Below are positions 17,681 to 27,005 of a stretch of 64,000 nt of DNA, piece by piece. The stretch lies in contig JAHJDP010000087.1 in NCBI GenBank assembly GCA_018831195.1, forward strand, positions 158,139 to 222,138, in the 5' to 3' direction. A program made the translations under genes and the position numbers. Under the pieces are notes generated by a model that made no database searches, had not been told where the DNA came from, and was given only the letters and a program-made list of their open reading frames with translations. The stretch is from Candidatus Eisenbacteria bacterium (GTDB lineage Bacteria > Eisenbacteria > RBG-16-71-46 > CAIMUX01 > JAHJDP01). Numbering within the stretch: the first letter of the stretch is position 1; each line of letters opens with the position of its first letter.

Positions 17681-18928
17681 TTAACTTCTCCTTTTAATAA
17701 ACGCCGTTGCAGGCTCCCGCATGGCGGCTAATAAACCGACGGCTGCCACCGCCGCGAAGACGGCGCCCGCAAGAAATGTCGCCGACGCGCCATGCGAACT
17801 CCATAGAAGACCGGCGATGACACTCGCCAGCAGCAGCGCGCCGCCGCTCACAAGATTGAATATGCCGAAACCCGTGCCGATTAACTTCGGCGGCGCGGTG
17901 TCGGCGACCAGTTTCGACAGCAAGCCCTGCGTGGAGGCCATATGTAATCCCCACAGGGCGGCCCCGGCAAACACGATCAGCGGTGATGCGGCTAAGGCCA
18001 GCACAAGATCGGCGGCAATCAGCAAGACAAGCCCGAGAAACAACAATGTGCGAGAGCTGATGCGGTCGGCGGCGGCCCCGGCAGGATAGGCGGCCCCGGC
18101 ATAAAAGACATTCATAACAATCATCACAAACGGTACGCGGCCGATTTGAAGCCCGACATCCAGGGCGCGCAACACCAGAAAAGCCTCACTGAAGCGCGCC
18201 AGCATAAAGACGGCCCCCATCAGCACAACGAGCCAGTAGCGCATTGGAAGCCTTTTGGCGTCGGAAAGAGCAAGCGGAGCTTTTGCCGGGCCGTCCGGCT
18301 TCCCCCGCTCGGGCTCGCGCACATAAATAAGCAGCAGCGCCACGGCGATGAAGGCCGGCACCACGGCGACCCACATGACCGCCCTGATGTTATTGACGAA
18401 CCAGATCATGAGCCCAACCGCCAGCAGCGGGCCCAACAACGCGCCGACGGAATCGAGCGCCTGGCGAAGTCCATAGGCCGCGCCTCGCAGTTTCGGCGGC
18501 GTAAGATCGGCAACCAGCGCGTCACGCGGTGCGCCGCGAATGCCCTTGCCTATACGATCTATAAAACGCGCTGAGAAGACCCAGCCGGCCGATGCAGCCA
18601 TCGGGAAGATCGGTTTGGTGAAAGCAGCAAGCGTATAACCGAGAACCATTAGGAATTTGCGCCGCCCGAGGTAATCGCTGAGGGCGCCCGAGAAGACCTT
18701 CATGACAGCGGCCGCCGCTTCAGCCACGCCCTCGATGATGCCGACGGTAACCATGGAGGCGCCCAGGGTGGTGACCATAAATGCCGGAAGCAGGCTGTGG
18801 ATCAGTTCCGAGGAGGTATCCATGAACAGGGAGCCGAACCCCAAAACCCAGATGCCTGCGGGCAAAGCACGCCATGCCGCCGGCGTGGACTGGGGAGATC
18901 GTGAATTAATTGAAGTTTGCACCCGCAC
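17681..18928 (-). CDS. Major facilitator superfamily transporter
   Basis: 415 residues with twelve likely membrane segments. The MFS loop between segments 2 and 3 is visible (GALSDYLGRRKFLMV), and DRIGKGIRGAPRDALVADLTP followed by RGAAYGLRQALDSVGALLGP is the typical block of the MFS_1 subgroup of efflux-like carriers. The start is a GTG at 18928. Substrate cannot be predicted. The exported MBL hydrolase follows directly. Confidence 0.87.
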   Translation of the reverse strand: MRVQTSINSRSPQSTPAAWRALPAGIWVLGFGSLFMDTSSELIHSLLPAFMVTTLGASMVTVGIIEGVAEAAAAVMKVFSGALSDYLGRRKFLMVLGYTLAAFTKPIFPMAASAGWVFSARFIDRIGKGIRGAPRDALVADLTPPKLRGAAYGLRQALDSVGALLGPLLAVGLMIWFVNNIRAVMWVAVVPAFIAVALLLIYVREPERGKPDGPAKAPLALSDAKRLPMRYWLVVLMGAVFMLARFSEAFLVLRALDVGLQIGRVPFVMIVMNVFYAGAAYPAGAAADRISSRTLLFLGLVLLIAADLVLALAASPLIVFAGAALWGLHMASTQGLLSKLVADTAPPKLIGTGFGIFNLVSGGALLLASVIAGLLWSSHGASATFLAGAVFAAVAAVGLLAAMREPATAFIKRRS

Positions 18929-19007
18929 CCTTGACCTTCAAAACGACAGGCCCCCTGTCGGATCCCCCTGCCGGATCTTTAACATCCAGAGCGGTTTATC
19001 TTACACA

Positions 19008-20354
19008 TCAATGGTTTGATAATTCATCCAATAAAAGATCCAATGTCTGCTCGGAATAATAGTCGATTCCCATGGTTTCCCCCTCGATGCTGCTTGGATA
19101 ATCCAGTGGTATTCTTTCTCTTAGGGGAAAGCCTATGCGGGTTCCGGTGTTTTTTAATTTAAAATCGTCTGTGCCGCCTCCCCTGCCCGCGGGGGGCATC
19201 CCCACAATGACCGCCCTACCATTCATTTTCATCCATCTAATAAAAAAGTCGCATGCGCTGCCGCAAATCTCATTTGAGCGAATATACACCTTCCCGCTCC
19301 ATGAATTCTTCATGGAAATTCTATCTGTAATAAAATCAAAATCGTCCACGCCGGATTCTCTTCTATTTTCCTTGTCAATGATGTCGTAGAAAAACTTAAA
19401 TTCCTTCTCAACACCCAAAGCATAGCTTAGATAGAGCATGTCATTGAATCCGCCTCCACTGCAGTCCTTCAAGTCAATCACAAGGGCGTCGGGGCCGATT
19501 TCCTTTATCATACCCATAATCGTTTCGATGTCGGCGGCTTCCCAAGCCACAAAATCACGCGGATGAAGAATGCAATATTTTTCCTTTTCTGTTTCCAGCA
19601 TGTACAGCAGCAGCGAAGAATGGGGCGAGATGCTTTCATCCGGGAGATCTTCCAGCGACAAATACCCATTTCGCTGCAATAGCAACGTTTCTTTATTTTT
19701 CCGGCTTTTCGAGATGTCGGTAGTAATGGAACATTTCTTATACCCGATATTGAATACCAGCTTCTTCTGGTCTCTTAAAACTTCAATTTTGACATCTTCC
19801 AAACTGTCCATTGTCGGCGCCTGGCGCCGTATCAGAGATAGATTCCTCGCGGCGATTTCGTATGTTGCATTCCTGGTCGACTGTGGCTCTTTGCGGCCGA
19901 GTTCCTTTATATAATCCTTTGCGGGTATATTGTTTATATCTGAGATGATATCACCGATTTTGACCGGAGGAGCATAATGTGGAAAGATCTTTTTTACAAT
20001 CAACAGGCTATCATCCGTAAATGTCGATACAAAACCCAGTGTGTAGAAAGTATCAACCGGTGATATTTCACGAGGTACATCCCAGTAGAAATGTCCGTCA
20101 GAAAAGGTGGCGCGCAGATTGCGGATTTCCTTAACAAAAGATTGTCGATTCCAGATGATAGTGTCGGCATGTAGTTTTCTTTGCTCCAGGAATCCAGACC
20201 TTGAAAGGGCGCATTTTCTTTCAAAATATATATATTTTGAGGAAATCAGCTCACAGGCTTCAAGATAATCCTCTTTAAATTCATCGCCCGAATATTCCTG
20301 CGAAACCGCCATACCCATTGCAAGCATCAGAAGAATGCTCGCTAAATATTTCAT
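19008..20354 (-). CDS. Exported S41-family (C-terminal-processing-like) peptidase
   Basis: 448 residues with a signal peptide (about 1-18). The S41 core is recognisable in DALVIDLKDCSGGGFNDMLYLSYAL and in IRSNEICGSACDFFIRWMK, where S366 is the probable nucleophile, followed by RAVIVGMPPAGRGGG. A weak PDZ-like part lies around 120-170 (VKIGDIISDINNIPA). Such enzymes cut proteins in the periplasm. Base composition is lower in GC than the neighbours, which might point to a separate history. GGAG lies 9 nt before the ATG. Confidence 0.82.
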   Translation of the reverse strand: MKYLASILLMLAMGMAVSQEYSGDEFKEDYLEACELISSKYIYFERKCALSRSGFLEQRKLHADTIIWNRQSFVKEIRNLRATFSDGHFYWDVPREISPVDTFYTLGFVSTFTDDSLLIVKKIFPHYAPPVKIGDIISDINNIPAKDYIKELGRKEPQSTRNATYEIAARNLSLIRRQAPTMDSLEDVKIEVLRDQKKLVFNIGYKKCSITTDISKSRKNKETLLLQRNGYLSLEDLPDESISPHSSLLLYMLETEKEKYCILHPRDFVAWEAADIETIMGMIKEIGPDALVIDLKDCSGGGFNDMLYLSYALGVEKEFKFFYDIIDKENRRESGVDDFDFITDRISMKNSWSGKVYIRSNEICGSACDFFIRWMKMNGRAVIVGMPPAGRGGGTDDFKLKNTGTRIGFPLRERIPLDYPSSIEGETMGIDYYSEQTLDLLLDELSNH

Positions 20355-20394
20355 TTTCCGTATCTCCCAAGACTTGTATAACGCTCGCTGTTTT

Positions 20395-20877
20395 CTATGA
20401 AATCGGAAAGTCCATTCCCGATGCCGGTTTCCCCATCAACCGGCACATCGCAAGGATTTGGCCTTGATGAGAATATATATGTGTAAGGGGGCGTATAACA
20501 ACATGCGCCGGCGTCAACATCCTTTCATTATTTCCCCATGTCATCATCTCGCGGGCGGTGTTGAGTTCCTCCGTAGAGGCCGCGCGCAGGTACTTCTGCG
20601 TCGCGGAGAAAACTTTCTTGCGGTACAACTCCAGCTTCTCGATTGTGGGGTAGTCTGAGTCATTCTCATCGACTTCGAGACGCCCCTGTAGCACACCGAT
20701 CCAATACTCCTCTGCGCCGATAATGTGATGGATTTGCGCCCGGACCGAGGGATAGCCAAAACCATCCATCTCGCCATCCCGTTCCGCTGCGCTCAGCTGG
20801 CGGCAGTGCGCCAATAGTTTCTCCAGGCTGTGATGGGCGCGTTCATGGAGATCGAGCAGGGCTGCAGGCGTGTACAT
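20395..20877 (-). CDS. DinB-like / DUF664 four-helix bundle protein
   Basis: 160 residues, the normal length for the DinB superfamily. Three His at the expected places of the metal triad can be seen: one in AQIHHIIGAEEYW near residue 50 and two in VVIRPLTHIYSHQGQILAMCRLMG near 130-137. Members are thiol-transfer or metal-dependent enzymes in the cytoplasm with mostly unknown substrates. The ATG has GGAGG upstream. The preceding gene on this strand ends at 21010 and a terminator separates them. Confidence 0.85.
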   Translation of the reverse strand: MYTPAALLDLHERAHHSLEKLLAHCRQLSAAERDGEMDGFGYPSVRAQIHHIIGAEEYWIGVLQGRLEVDENDSDYPTIEKLELYRKKVFSATQKYLRAASTEELNTAREMMTWGNNERMLTPAHVVIRPLTHIYSHQGQILAMCRLMGKPASGMDFPIS

Positions 20878-20930
20878 GGATCCTCCAGCATTTTGGGAAT
20901 GTCATATATTGACGATGGGAACCCTAAATA

Positions 20931-20958
20931 GAAGCCCCAGGCGTCGGCCCGGGGCTTC
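20931..20958 (-). terminator. Terminator after the leftward C25 protease gene
   Basis: GAAGCCCC and GGGGCTTC form an 8-bp stem with a 12-nt GC-rich loop. Read leftward it is followed by TATTTAG. It lies between the end of the C25 gene (21010) and the DinB gene start. Confidence 0.7.
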
Positions 20959-21009
20959 CAGCATCATGCTCGGTGGGCCGTTTTGCCGCCCCGCCGGATC
21001 AAACTCATT

Positions 21010-24000
21010 TTACTTCACCAACATCAGCTTCAGGCTCTTCTGCTCCATGCCGGCGCTCAACTTGGCCAAATACAGCCCACTCGAGACGGCCCGGCCGTTG
21101 GTGTCATTGCCATCCCAGGGGATTGTCCACTGGCCGGGATCGGTGACGCCATTCACCAGTGTGCGCACAAGGCGGCCGGAAATGTCAAAGAGCTGCAGCT
21201 GCACATCGACGCGGATCGGCAAGGTGAAACCGAGTTCCACCGCTCCACGGAACGGATTGGCGCCGCGTGATGTCAGCGCGAGGCGGAGGTTACCGGAAAC
21301 CGGCCCGTCATATATGTACGGGCCATGCATCGACTCATATCCGACAGGGTCGAGAATCCCGATCTTATACGCTATGACCGCATCCGGATCGACGTCCCTG
21401 TCCAAGTACGTATTCGTTTTGCTTCCGATTATCGATTTGGAGACTTCGGCAAAACCGCCGCCTTCCTGTTCCCGGTATATGCGGTATCCGTTCAACGGTC
21501 GGTCATCACACGGCGCCCAGCTCATTAGAATACCGCCATCCACCGGTTCCGCGGTAAACCGGGCGATGCGAACCGGATCATAGCGCGGCGGCTCGGTTGT
21601 AAAACGTATCGCCAATCCGTCGGAAAGGGGTGCGGCGCCGGGGGCGTATTCGTTCAAGTGTGAGTACTCGATGCCGATATCTTCGGTCTCGTTCTCAATC
21701 CCGACGGTCGAATACATCCGCTCATGATCATTGTTGACGATATTTTTATACTGGAACTCAATCACTCCGTCCCCCGTGGTTTGATTGGGATAATACGCGG
21801 GATCGTAGAGAATGAGCTGGAATGTCTGGAGATCCCAATCCGGCTCATTGGGACTATTAAAAACCGACCGCTCGTTGGCGAGCCGGCTCCACTCAACGAC
21901 GAAGCGGTGATGGGCGTCATCACTATACGTATAGATACCATCGCCCACAAGAACATCGTCGACTTTAAACCCGGGATCGAGATTATCCCAGAAGGGAGCC
22001 ATCTTCGCACCGCTTCCGTATGCGTCGGGCAGGCGCCAATTGTAATAGTCGTGGTAGGACAATGTGTCAAAAGAAGCCCAGCCATTGTCGCTGATCATCA
22101 GCCGGTCGTACGATTTCCCGTAAAATGTGAAGGGAAAGGGCACATCGACAAGGGTCGTTCGGTTGTCCCGCAATTCGATCCGTGTTCCGGATCCGCCATA
22201 TAAAGTGGAGCAGGTAATCCAATCATAGAGCGGCGCGGTGTCGGGATAGTCGGTATCGGAGTTGTCGTAGGCGTAATACCCATACGCATCGGCGGCTAGA
22301 GGCGCCCGATGGTCCACCTCGCCGACGACAAGCGAAAAGTCCGTTTCGGAAATGTATCCCTCTTCTGTTGTGAGGATGAGCTTCATGTTGGCAACCTGGC
22401 CTATAAAAGCCTCATCGCCGGCTTGAACCGTAAAAGCTGTCTCGGAAAGACCACTGCCGCCGATTTCCAAGGCGGGGTAGCTGCTCGCCGAATCGATAAC
22501 CGCAATAATGCCGGGCAGCTCCGACCGCAACACCGCCGTTGCGGCCGACGCCGTCAGCGAGCCGTCATTGGTGATCGTCACGGTGAGTCCGGCTGATTCT
22601 CCGGGATTCAAAACACCGTCATCGGCCACAGTATAAGATTCATAGCGCAGCGCCGGGGCAACCACCTGGAGATTGAATTCGGTAACCGAGGATCGTTCGG
22701 CGGCTTGGGCTTCCAGCAGGAAGATCAGGCGCAGCCCGTCGCCCGCGTCAGGGTCGACGGATATTGTAAAAGGGGCGTCCGGTATCGCTGACGCGCCCGG
22801 GGCGATATCGGGATAATCGGCGGAGCCGGTGACCAACTCCGCGCCGACCCCCACCGCGATGGCCGCCTGAAGACTCGTGGCGGCCGTTTCGCCGAAGTTG
22901 TGGAGGGTCACTGATAAATCGACCGTTTCGCCGGGGTTCACAACACCGTCACTGTTTCCAGCGGAGTCATCGATCTCGACGCCTTCAAAGGCCGCAAAAG
23001 CGCCCTCCGTCACCACATCAATCTGGCCGCGATAGGGAGCCAGACCGGTTCCGGTGACGGTCATGCCGACCGATCGCACCTCTCCGAAGAGGGCCGGCAC
23101 CCGCGCGACACCATTTTCATCGGTCCACGCGCACCCCAGCGTTGTGTTGCCGGAGCTGATACCGACCCTGGCGCCCACGATCGGTGTGACATCATCATCC
23201 TCCGTCACAACGACATCGGTGAAATTAGCGCCCATCGGAATTTCACTTTGATGATCGACGAGGATCGCTTTCGGCGGAGCCATTAAAATTTCCATCTCAG
23301 GATCGCCGAGGAGATTATAAATATAAAAGTTGTGCTCCACCGAGGAATCTTCATATTCCGCATACTCAAGTTCTGTCGGGAATTGATGCAAGATCTCAAG
23401 TTTCGAGGCCAGCAATAGTGACCCCAACCGCCGTGCGCCGTCGGCGATAGACTTAAAAGCCCCGATCGCGGCGGCATCGTTAAAGCGGGTATGCGACCAG
23501 GGTTCGCTGTTGCCGATAAAGGCGACCGCTCCGCGGGGCTGTTCTTCGGTACCGGCGCGCAACCACGCCTCACCGAAGCAAATACCCTCCGCGGCGTAAT
23601 CATTGTTTTGGCAGACAAAGCTGAAGACCGCGGGCAGCATCCAGCCATTTGTTAAACCAAAGACCTCGTTGGATGTAAAATGGGGGGGCTCCCAACCGTG
23701 AACTCCATAGGCCCAGCCCCTGTAACTGATGATGGAGACACCGCCATTGATTGCCGCGGGGATGAGTCCTGCATGATCGTCATAATGGGGTGGGTAGTAG
23801 ACCGATGACACCGCTTCATAATCGAGGCCGAGCAACACCTCGCGGCACCAATTGCTGACCGCGACCGGCGTATCCGAGGCGTAATCGGCGCCAACGACCA
23901 ATCCGCGCCGCAGCCAATCGGTGCCGACACCATCGCCGGAATCGGTGAAATAGGTTTGCCATTCATAATTGAGGATTTTTTTTATGACGGTTTTTGCCTC

Positions 24001-24834
24001 CGCCACCGTCTCGACCGAAAGCCGGCCGACATGCAGATCGGGAAACCAATCATCCCCATCCATCAGGGCATAGGGCAGGTCGCTTACACTCGCATGAAAA
24101 TTCCATCCCGGAATTTGTCCCACATCTCCGACGAGGAGAACATATTCCGGCGGGTAGGCAGAATTGTGATACCGAGCCCGGATCGAATCCTGGATCACAC
24201 CATTATCCGTCCCCCAGTCGAGTGTCGTCACGACATCAACGACGAAACCCTTTTCCCGCTTCCACCCCGCGAAGGGTTGCAGATCACTCTCAAAACGGGG
24301 ATCGGTGATGATCAAGTAGCTTCCCGCTTCAACAGAGGAGAGAAGATACTGCTGCTCGGACGCGATGAGAATCTCTAATCCGTCAAAAAAACCTTTGCTG
24401 TGGCGAAGGGGATTGGAGGGTTGCTGCACCTCAAGGCCGCCGCTGTGAAAAACCTCAATCTCCACCGTCTTTGTGTGGATGGCCGAGGGTCCCTTTACCG
24501 GGGAGATGGTAATCGGCAGGAGCCGGAGCCCCCTCATGATCATCGGCGCGCCGGCCGTGATCCGGACAGCGGAAACCAATTCATCGTCTGCAAGCCGGAC
24601 TTGAACATCCCCGGCATTCGTTGGGAGCACGACATAGCGGGTCACCGGCTCCTGAAAACTGGTGGATGACTCGCCCTGAAGGCTGACGGTCATTCTTCCG
24701 GGAGAGGAAGCGATCTTCATGGAAATCTCACTGGGATGGATCGATGGAAGTCCTTCAAGTCCGAGTGCCGCCGTTGTCAGCGACAAGAAAAGCGACAGCA
24801 AAAAAAATACGGACAACGCCGCAAGAATCCGCAT
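21010..24834 (-). CDS. Secreted gingipain-like (peptidase C25 fold) surface protein, divergent paralog
   Basis: 1274 residues from the ATG at 24834, which has GGGAGGA upstream. Order: signal peptide, a pro-domain-like region, a C25 domain at about 210-530 (YVLLVGDVGQIPG, DLHVGRLSVE, SYRGWAYGVHGW, SFVCQNNDYAAEGICFGEAW, AFIGNSEPWSHTRFN), two NPGETVDLSVTLHNFG-type Ig-like repeats, a jelly-roll/nidogen-like part (AYDNSDTDYPDTAPLYDW onward), an FnIII-like domain, and a C-terminal FlgD-Ig / T9SS-type sorting module (GAVELGFTLP ... ISGRLVRTLVNG ... SSGLYLAKL). The Cys is present, but Trp stands where gingipains have the catalytic His. Likely cell-surface or secreted. Confidence 0.85.
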   Translation of the reverse strand: MRILAALSVFFLLSLFLSLTTAALGLEGLPSIHPSEISMKIASSPGRMTVSLQGESSTSFQEPVTRYVVLPTNAGDVQVRLADDELVSAVRITAGAPMIMRGLRLLPITISPVKGPSAIHTKTVEIEVFHSGGLEVQQPSNPLRHSKGFFDGLEILIASEQQYLLSSVEAGSYLIITDPRFESDLQPFAGWKREKGFVVDVVTTLDWGTDNGVIQDSIRARYHNSAYPPEYVLLVGDVGQIPGWNFHASVSDLPYALMDGDDWFPDLHVGRLSVETVAEAKTVIKKILNYEWQTYFTDSGDGVGTDWLRRGLVVGADYASDTPVAVSNWCREVLLGLDYEAVSSVYYPPHYDDHAGLIPAAINGGVSIISYRGWAYGVHGWEPPHFTSNEVFGLTNGWMLPAVFSFVCQNNDYAAEGICFGEAWLRAGTEEQPRGAVAFIGNSEPWSHTRFNDAAAIGAFKSIADGARRLGSLLLASKLEILHQFPTELEYAEYEDSSVEHNFYIYNLLGDPEMEILMAPPKAILVDHQSEIPMGANFTDVVVTEDDDVTPIVGARVGISSGNTTLGCAWTDENGVARVPALFGEVRSVGMTVTGTGLAPYRGQIDVVTEGAFAAFEGVEIDDSAGNSDGVVNPGETVDLSVTLHNFGETAATSLQAAIAVGVGAELVTGSADYPDIAPGASAIPDAPFTISVDPDAGDGLRLIFLLEAQAAERSSVTEFNLQVVAPALRYESYTVADDGVLNPGESAGLTVTITNDGSLTASAATAVLRSELPGIIAVIDSASSYPALEIGGSGLSETAFTVQAGDEAFIGQVANMKLILTTEEGYISETDFSLVVGEVDHRAPLAADAYGYYAYDNSDTDYPDTAPLYDWITCSTLYGGSGTRIELRDNRTTLVDVPFPFTFYGKSYDRLMISDNGWASFDTLSYHDYYNWRLPDAYGSGAKMAPFWDNLDPGFKVDDVLVGDGIYTYSDDAHHRFVVEWSRLANERSVFNSPNEPDWDLQTFQLILYDPAYYPNQTTGDGVIEFQYKNIVNNDHERMYSTVGIENETEDIGIEYSHLNEYAPGAAPLSDGLAIRFTTEPPRYDPVRIARFTAEPVDGGILMSWAPCDDRPLNGYRIYREQEGGGFAEVSKSIIGSKTNTYLDRDVDPDAVIAYKIGILDPVGYESMHGPYIYDGPVSGNLRLALTSRGANPFRGAVELGFTLPIRVDVQLQLFDISGRLVRTLVNGVTDPGQWTIPWDGNDTNGRAVSSGLYLAKLSAGMEQKSLKLMLVK

Positions 24835-25022
24835 ACTTCCTCCCTGGTTAATGTCCATCACAAAACTCCCCCGCAGGCTCCCACACATCGGTGAGTCTTT
24901 AATTCGATGAGCCTTCTATCGGGTGAGCCTACCATCCTTGAAGAATAGATGCCACACGTTGACGAGCCGCTCGCTTTCGCGCGCGGCCCGTCCATAGACC
25001 TACCATGACAATGACGACAACC

Positions 25023-26660
25023 CTATCGGGCGTAAACCATACGCCGGGTTTGCGTTTCGCCGTTGGTGGTGAGGAGATAGAAATAGACGCCGCTGGCGAC
25101 GGGATCTCCCGCATCATCCTTTGCATCCCAGACGCTGGTATGCATCCCCGCCGGTAAACTCCGGTTGACGAGAGAGCGAACCTGGCGGCCCGTCACATCG
25201 ACAATCCGCAGACCGACAGCACCCGCCTTGTTCAACTGGAAGTGAACCGTTGTGGTTGTTCTAAAAGGATTTGGCCGGTTCGCGAGGAAGAGCCCGGTAA
25301 CGACGCCGCCCTCTTCGACGCTGTCGGTGCAGCCGGCATCACGGGCGCCGAGACGGTCGCCGTTGCAGGCCCCACCGCCATTGGGATGGTTCCCCGCGGC
25401 GCATGGAGAGGTTGTCTCGATACCGAAATTGTCGGTTGGCATATCGCAAAAGAGAGGATCAAGCGAGAAGTTGTCGCCGGCATCGGTGCCGCAGATACTG
25501 TTGTCATCGAGGTTGCCATAGATATCGGTACAGGAAACAACGGGGACACTGCCGTTGTAGCAGTAGATACCGTATCCATCGTTATTGGCGATAATCGATT
25601 TTGTGATGGTCGGCGATGTGAAGTCGAGATAGATCCCGCCGCCGAAATTTTCCTCTTCCTCCCAAATCTTGTTCGCGGCGAATGTACACTGCGTGATCGA
25701 AATGGGGCTGGCCAGGAGGCAGAAAAGACCACCGCCCTCGGAGCCGTCGCCCTCGACTTCATTGCGTGTCACAAGGCAATCAACCATAGTTAGCGACGAG
25801 TAATCGGCGAAGAGGCCGCCGCCGGGACCATAGGCCGCGGTCGTGGAATTTCCATGAATACGGCATCGCTGCAGATCCAGCGTCGATTCATCGCGACAGG
25901 CGATTCCGCCGCCGGTGCCGTCAGAGGTGTTGTTCATAACCTCGGAATCGAGAAGGGTCAGGTCGCTGGTGATAACATTAATGCCGCCGCCGCTTCCATT
26001 GGGGAAATCAATTTCGTTCTCGTTGATTTCGCAAAAGCTGATAATGCCCGTGGAGCGCGCTTTAATAAGAAGGCCGCCGCCGCTCGGTGAGATATTTCTG
26101 CTCAACTCGCACCCGGTCACCTCGGCATAGCTGTCTTCTTCAACAGCCAAACCACCCCCCTGTTTCGCCACATTCTCGTTGATTGTGCAGTCGTTAATAT
26201 ACGCCGTGGAAAAGCCGTAGACGATGATTCCGCCGTCATCATTATTTGAAACATCACAATTATTTATCGTTGCGGTGGAATTATTCCTGATAAGAATCCC
26301 AGGAGCATAAACCTGCGCAAAGGCATCGGTCACCGTCAGGTCTTCGATCACCACATCCGTCACGCCTTCACAGTGAATCCCGCGCCCCTGATGCAATGGA
26401 TCGATGATTGTCAGTCCGGCGCCGGCGCCCCGAATCGTAATCCCGGATATCGGGATGACGACAGAGCGGGTCGTGTCCGGAGGAACCGTATGTGTTATAT
26501 CGCTGTAGACTCCAGCATCAATCAGGATAAGATCGCCCGAGCTTGCAGCGTCCACAGCGGACTGGATGGTCGGATACGGAACCGGTACGGTGAACGTATC
26601 GCCCCAGGCAGGAGCCGTGATAATTATAAAGACGGCTATTAAAACCAAATGTCTCTTCAT
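25023..26660 (-). CDS. Secreted right-handed beta-helix protein with FlgD/T9SS-like C-terminus
   Basis: 545 residues from the ATG at 26660 (GGGGGA upstream), giving a good signal peptide ending near AWG. Parallel beta-helix repeats fill residues about 20-430: TIQSAVDAASSGDLILIDAG at the start, then many units of the form CDVSNNDDGGIIVYG, SRNISPSGGGLLI and NNTSDGTGGGIACRD. The C-terminal about 85 residues form an FlgD-Ig module (RTTTTVHFQLNKAG, DVTGRQVRSLVNRSLPAG, VASGVYFYLLTT). Proteins of this type bind or cleave polysaccharide or are adhesins; no catalytic motif can be assigned. It lies head-to-tail with the C25 gene at 21010. Confidence 0.85.
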   Translation of the reverse strand: MKRHLVLIAVFIIITAPAWGDTFTVPVPYPTIQSAVDAASSGDLILIDAGVYSDITHTVPPDTTRSVVIPISGITIRGAGAGLTIIDPLHQGRGIHCEGVTDVVIEDLTVTDAFAQVYAPGILIRNNSTATINNCDVSNNDDGGIIVYGFSTAYINDCTINENVAKQGGGLAVEEDSYAEVTGCELSRNISPSGGGLLIKARSTGIISFCEINENEIDFPNGSGGGINVITSDLTLLDSEVMNNTSDGTGGGIACRDESTLDLQRCRIHGNSTTAAYGPGGGLFADYSSLTMVDCLVTRNEVEGDGSEGGGLFCLLASPISITQCTFAANKIWEEEENFGGGIYLDFTSPTITKSIIANNDGYGIYCYNGSVPVVSCTDIYGNLDDNSICGTDAGDNFSLDPLFCDMPTDNFGIETTSPCAAGNHPNGGGACNGDRLGARDAGCTDSVEEGGVVTGLFLANRPNPFRTTTTVHFQLNKAGAVGLRIVDVTGRQVRSLVNRSLPAGMHTSVWDAKDDAGDPVASGVYFYLLTTNGETQTRRMVYAR

Positions 26661-26730
26661 GGTTGATCCCCCGCGGAAAGATCCAAGCGGAATGAAATAT
26701 TCCAATCCGTTAGACAGTTAGAGTATCTCT

Positions 26731-26790
26731 ACTGTTTCCAGTGACACTGTTTCCAGTGACACTGCCTCAAATGACACTGTTTCCAGTGAT
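26731..26790. repeat. Four tandem copies of a 15-bp unit
   Basis: Copies at 26731-26745, 26746-26760, 26761-26775 and 26776-26790. Copies 1 and 2 are identical (ACTGTTTCCAGTGAC), copy 4 differs at the last base, copy 3 is diverged (ACTGCCTCAAATGAC). They lie upstream of both divergent genes. On the minus strand the unit would read as a five-residue repeat (VSLET), but there is no convincing gene there. Confidence 0.9.
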
Positions 26791-26889
26791 AAATAGAAAC
26801 CAAGGTTGAAGAGATCTTCCAAGAGCGGATCTTGCGCAGCACTCAGGACACTGAACCTTCCTGGATGAATCCGCCGACGACAACACCTC

Positions 26890-26919
26890 TTGCTCAACAA
26901 CCCCTTTATATAATATAAT
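26890..26919 (+). promoter_or_regulatory. Probable promoter of the first tandem C25 gene
   Basis: TTGCTC (26890-26895), an 18-nt spacer, and TATAAT (26914-26919); a second TATAAT overlaps at 26909. The leader to the ATG at 27006 would be about 80 nt. Confidence 0.5.
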
Positions 26920-27005
26920 AAATTTGTCTCTTTGGCAATTCACTAACGCAATCGGATGCCGCCGTAAACAGCGAAATCCGATTCCCACCAGAAGGGCCTG
27001 CATCA

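Larger units (their letters stand above)
26661..27005. other. Divergent intergenic region with tandem repeat and promoter DNA
   Basis: 345 bases between the beta-helix gene and the first tandem C25 gene. Besides the 15-bp repeats it holds an AT-rich promoter-like stretch (26905-26925). A leftward open frame across the repeats (26718-26900) lacks a ribosome-binding site and looks fortuitous. Confidence 0.6.

Noticed and set aside
26731..26790. CRISPR array
   Set aside because: Repeats are 15 bp and directly adjacent, without spacers or leader; no cas genes.
26718..26900. Leftward 60-codon frame with VSLET repeats
   Set aside because: Produced by the 15-bp tandem repeat; no Shine-Dalgarno, no homology recognised.
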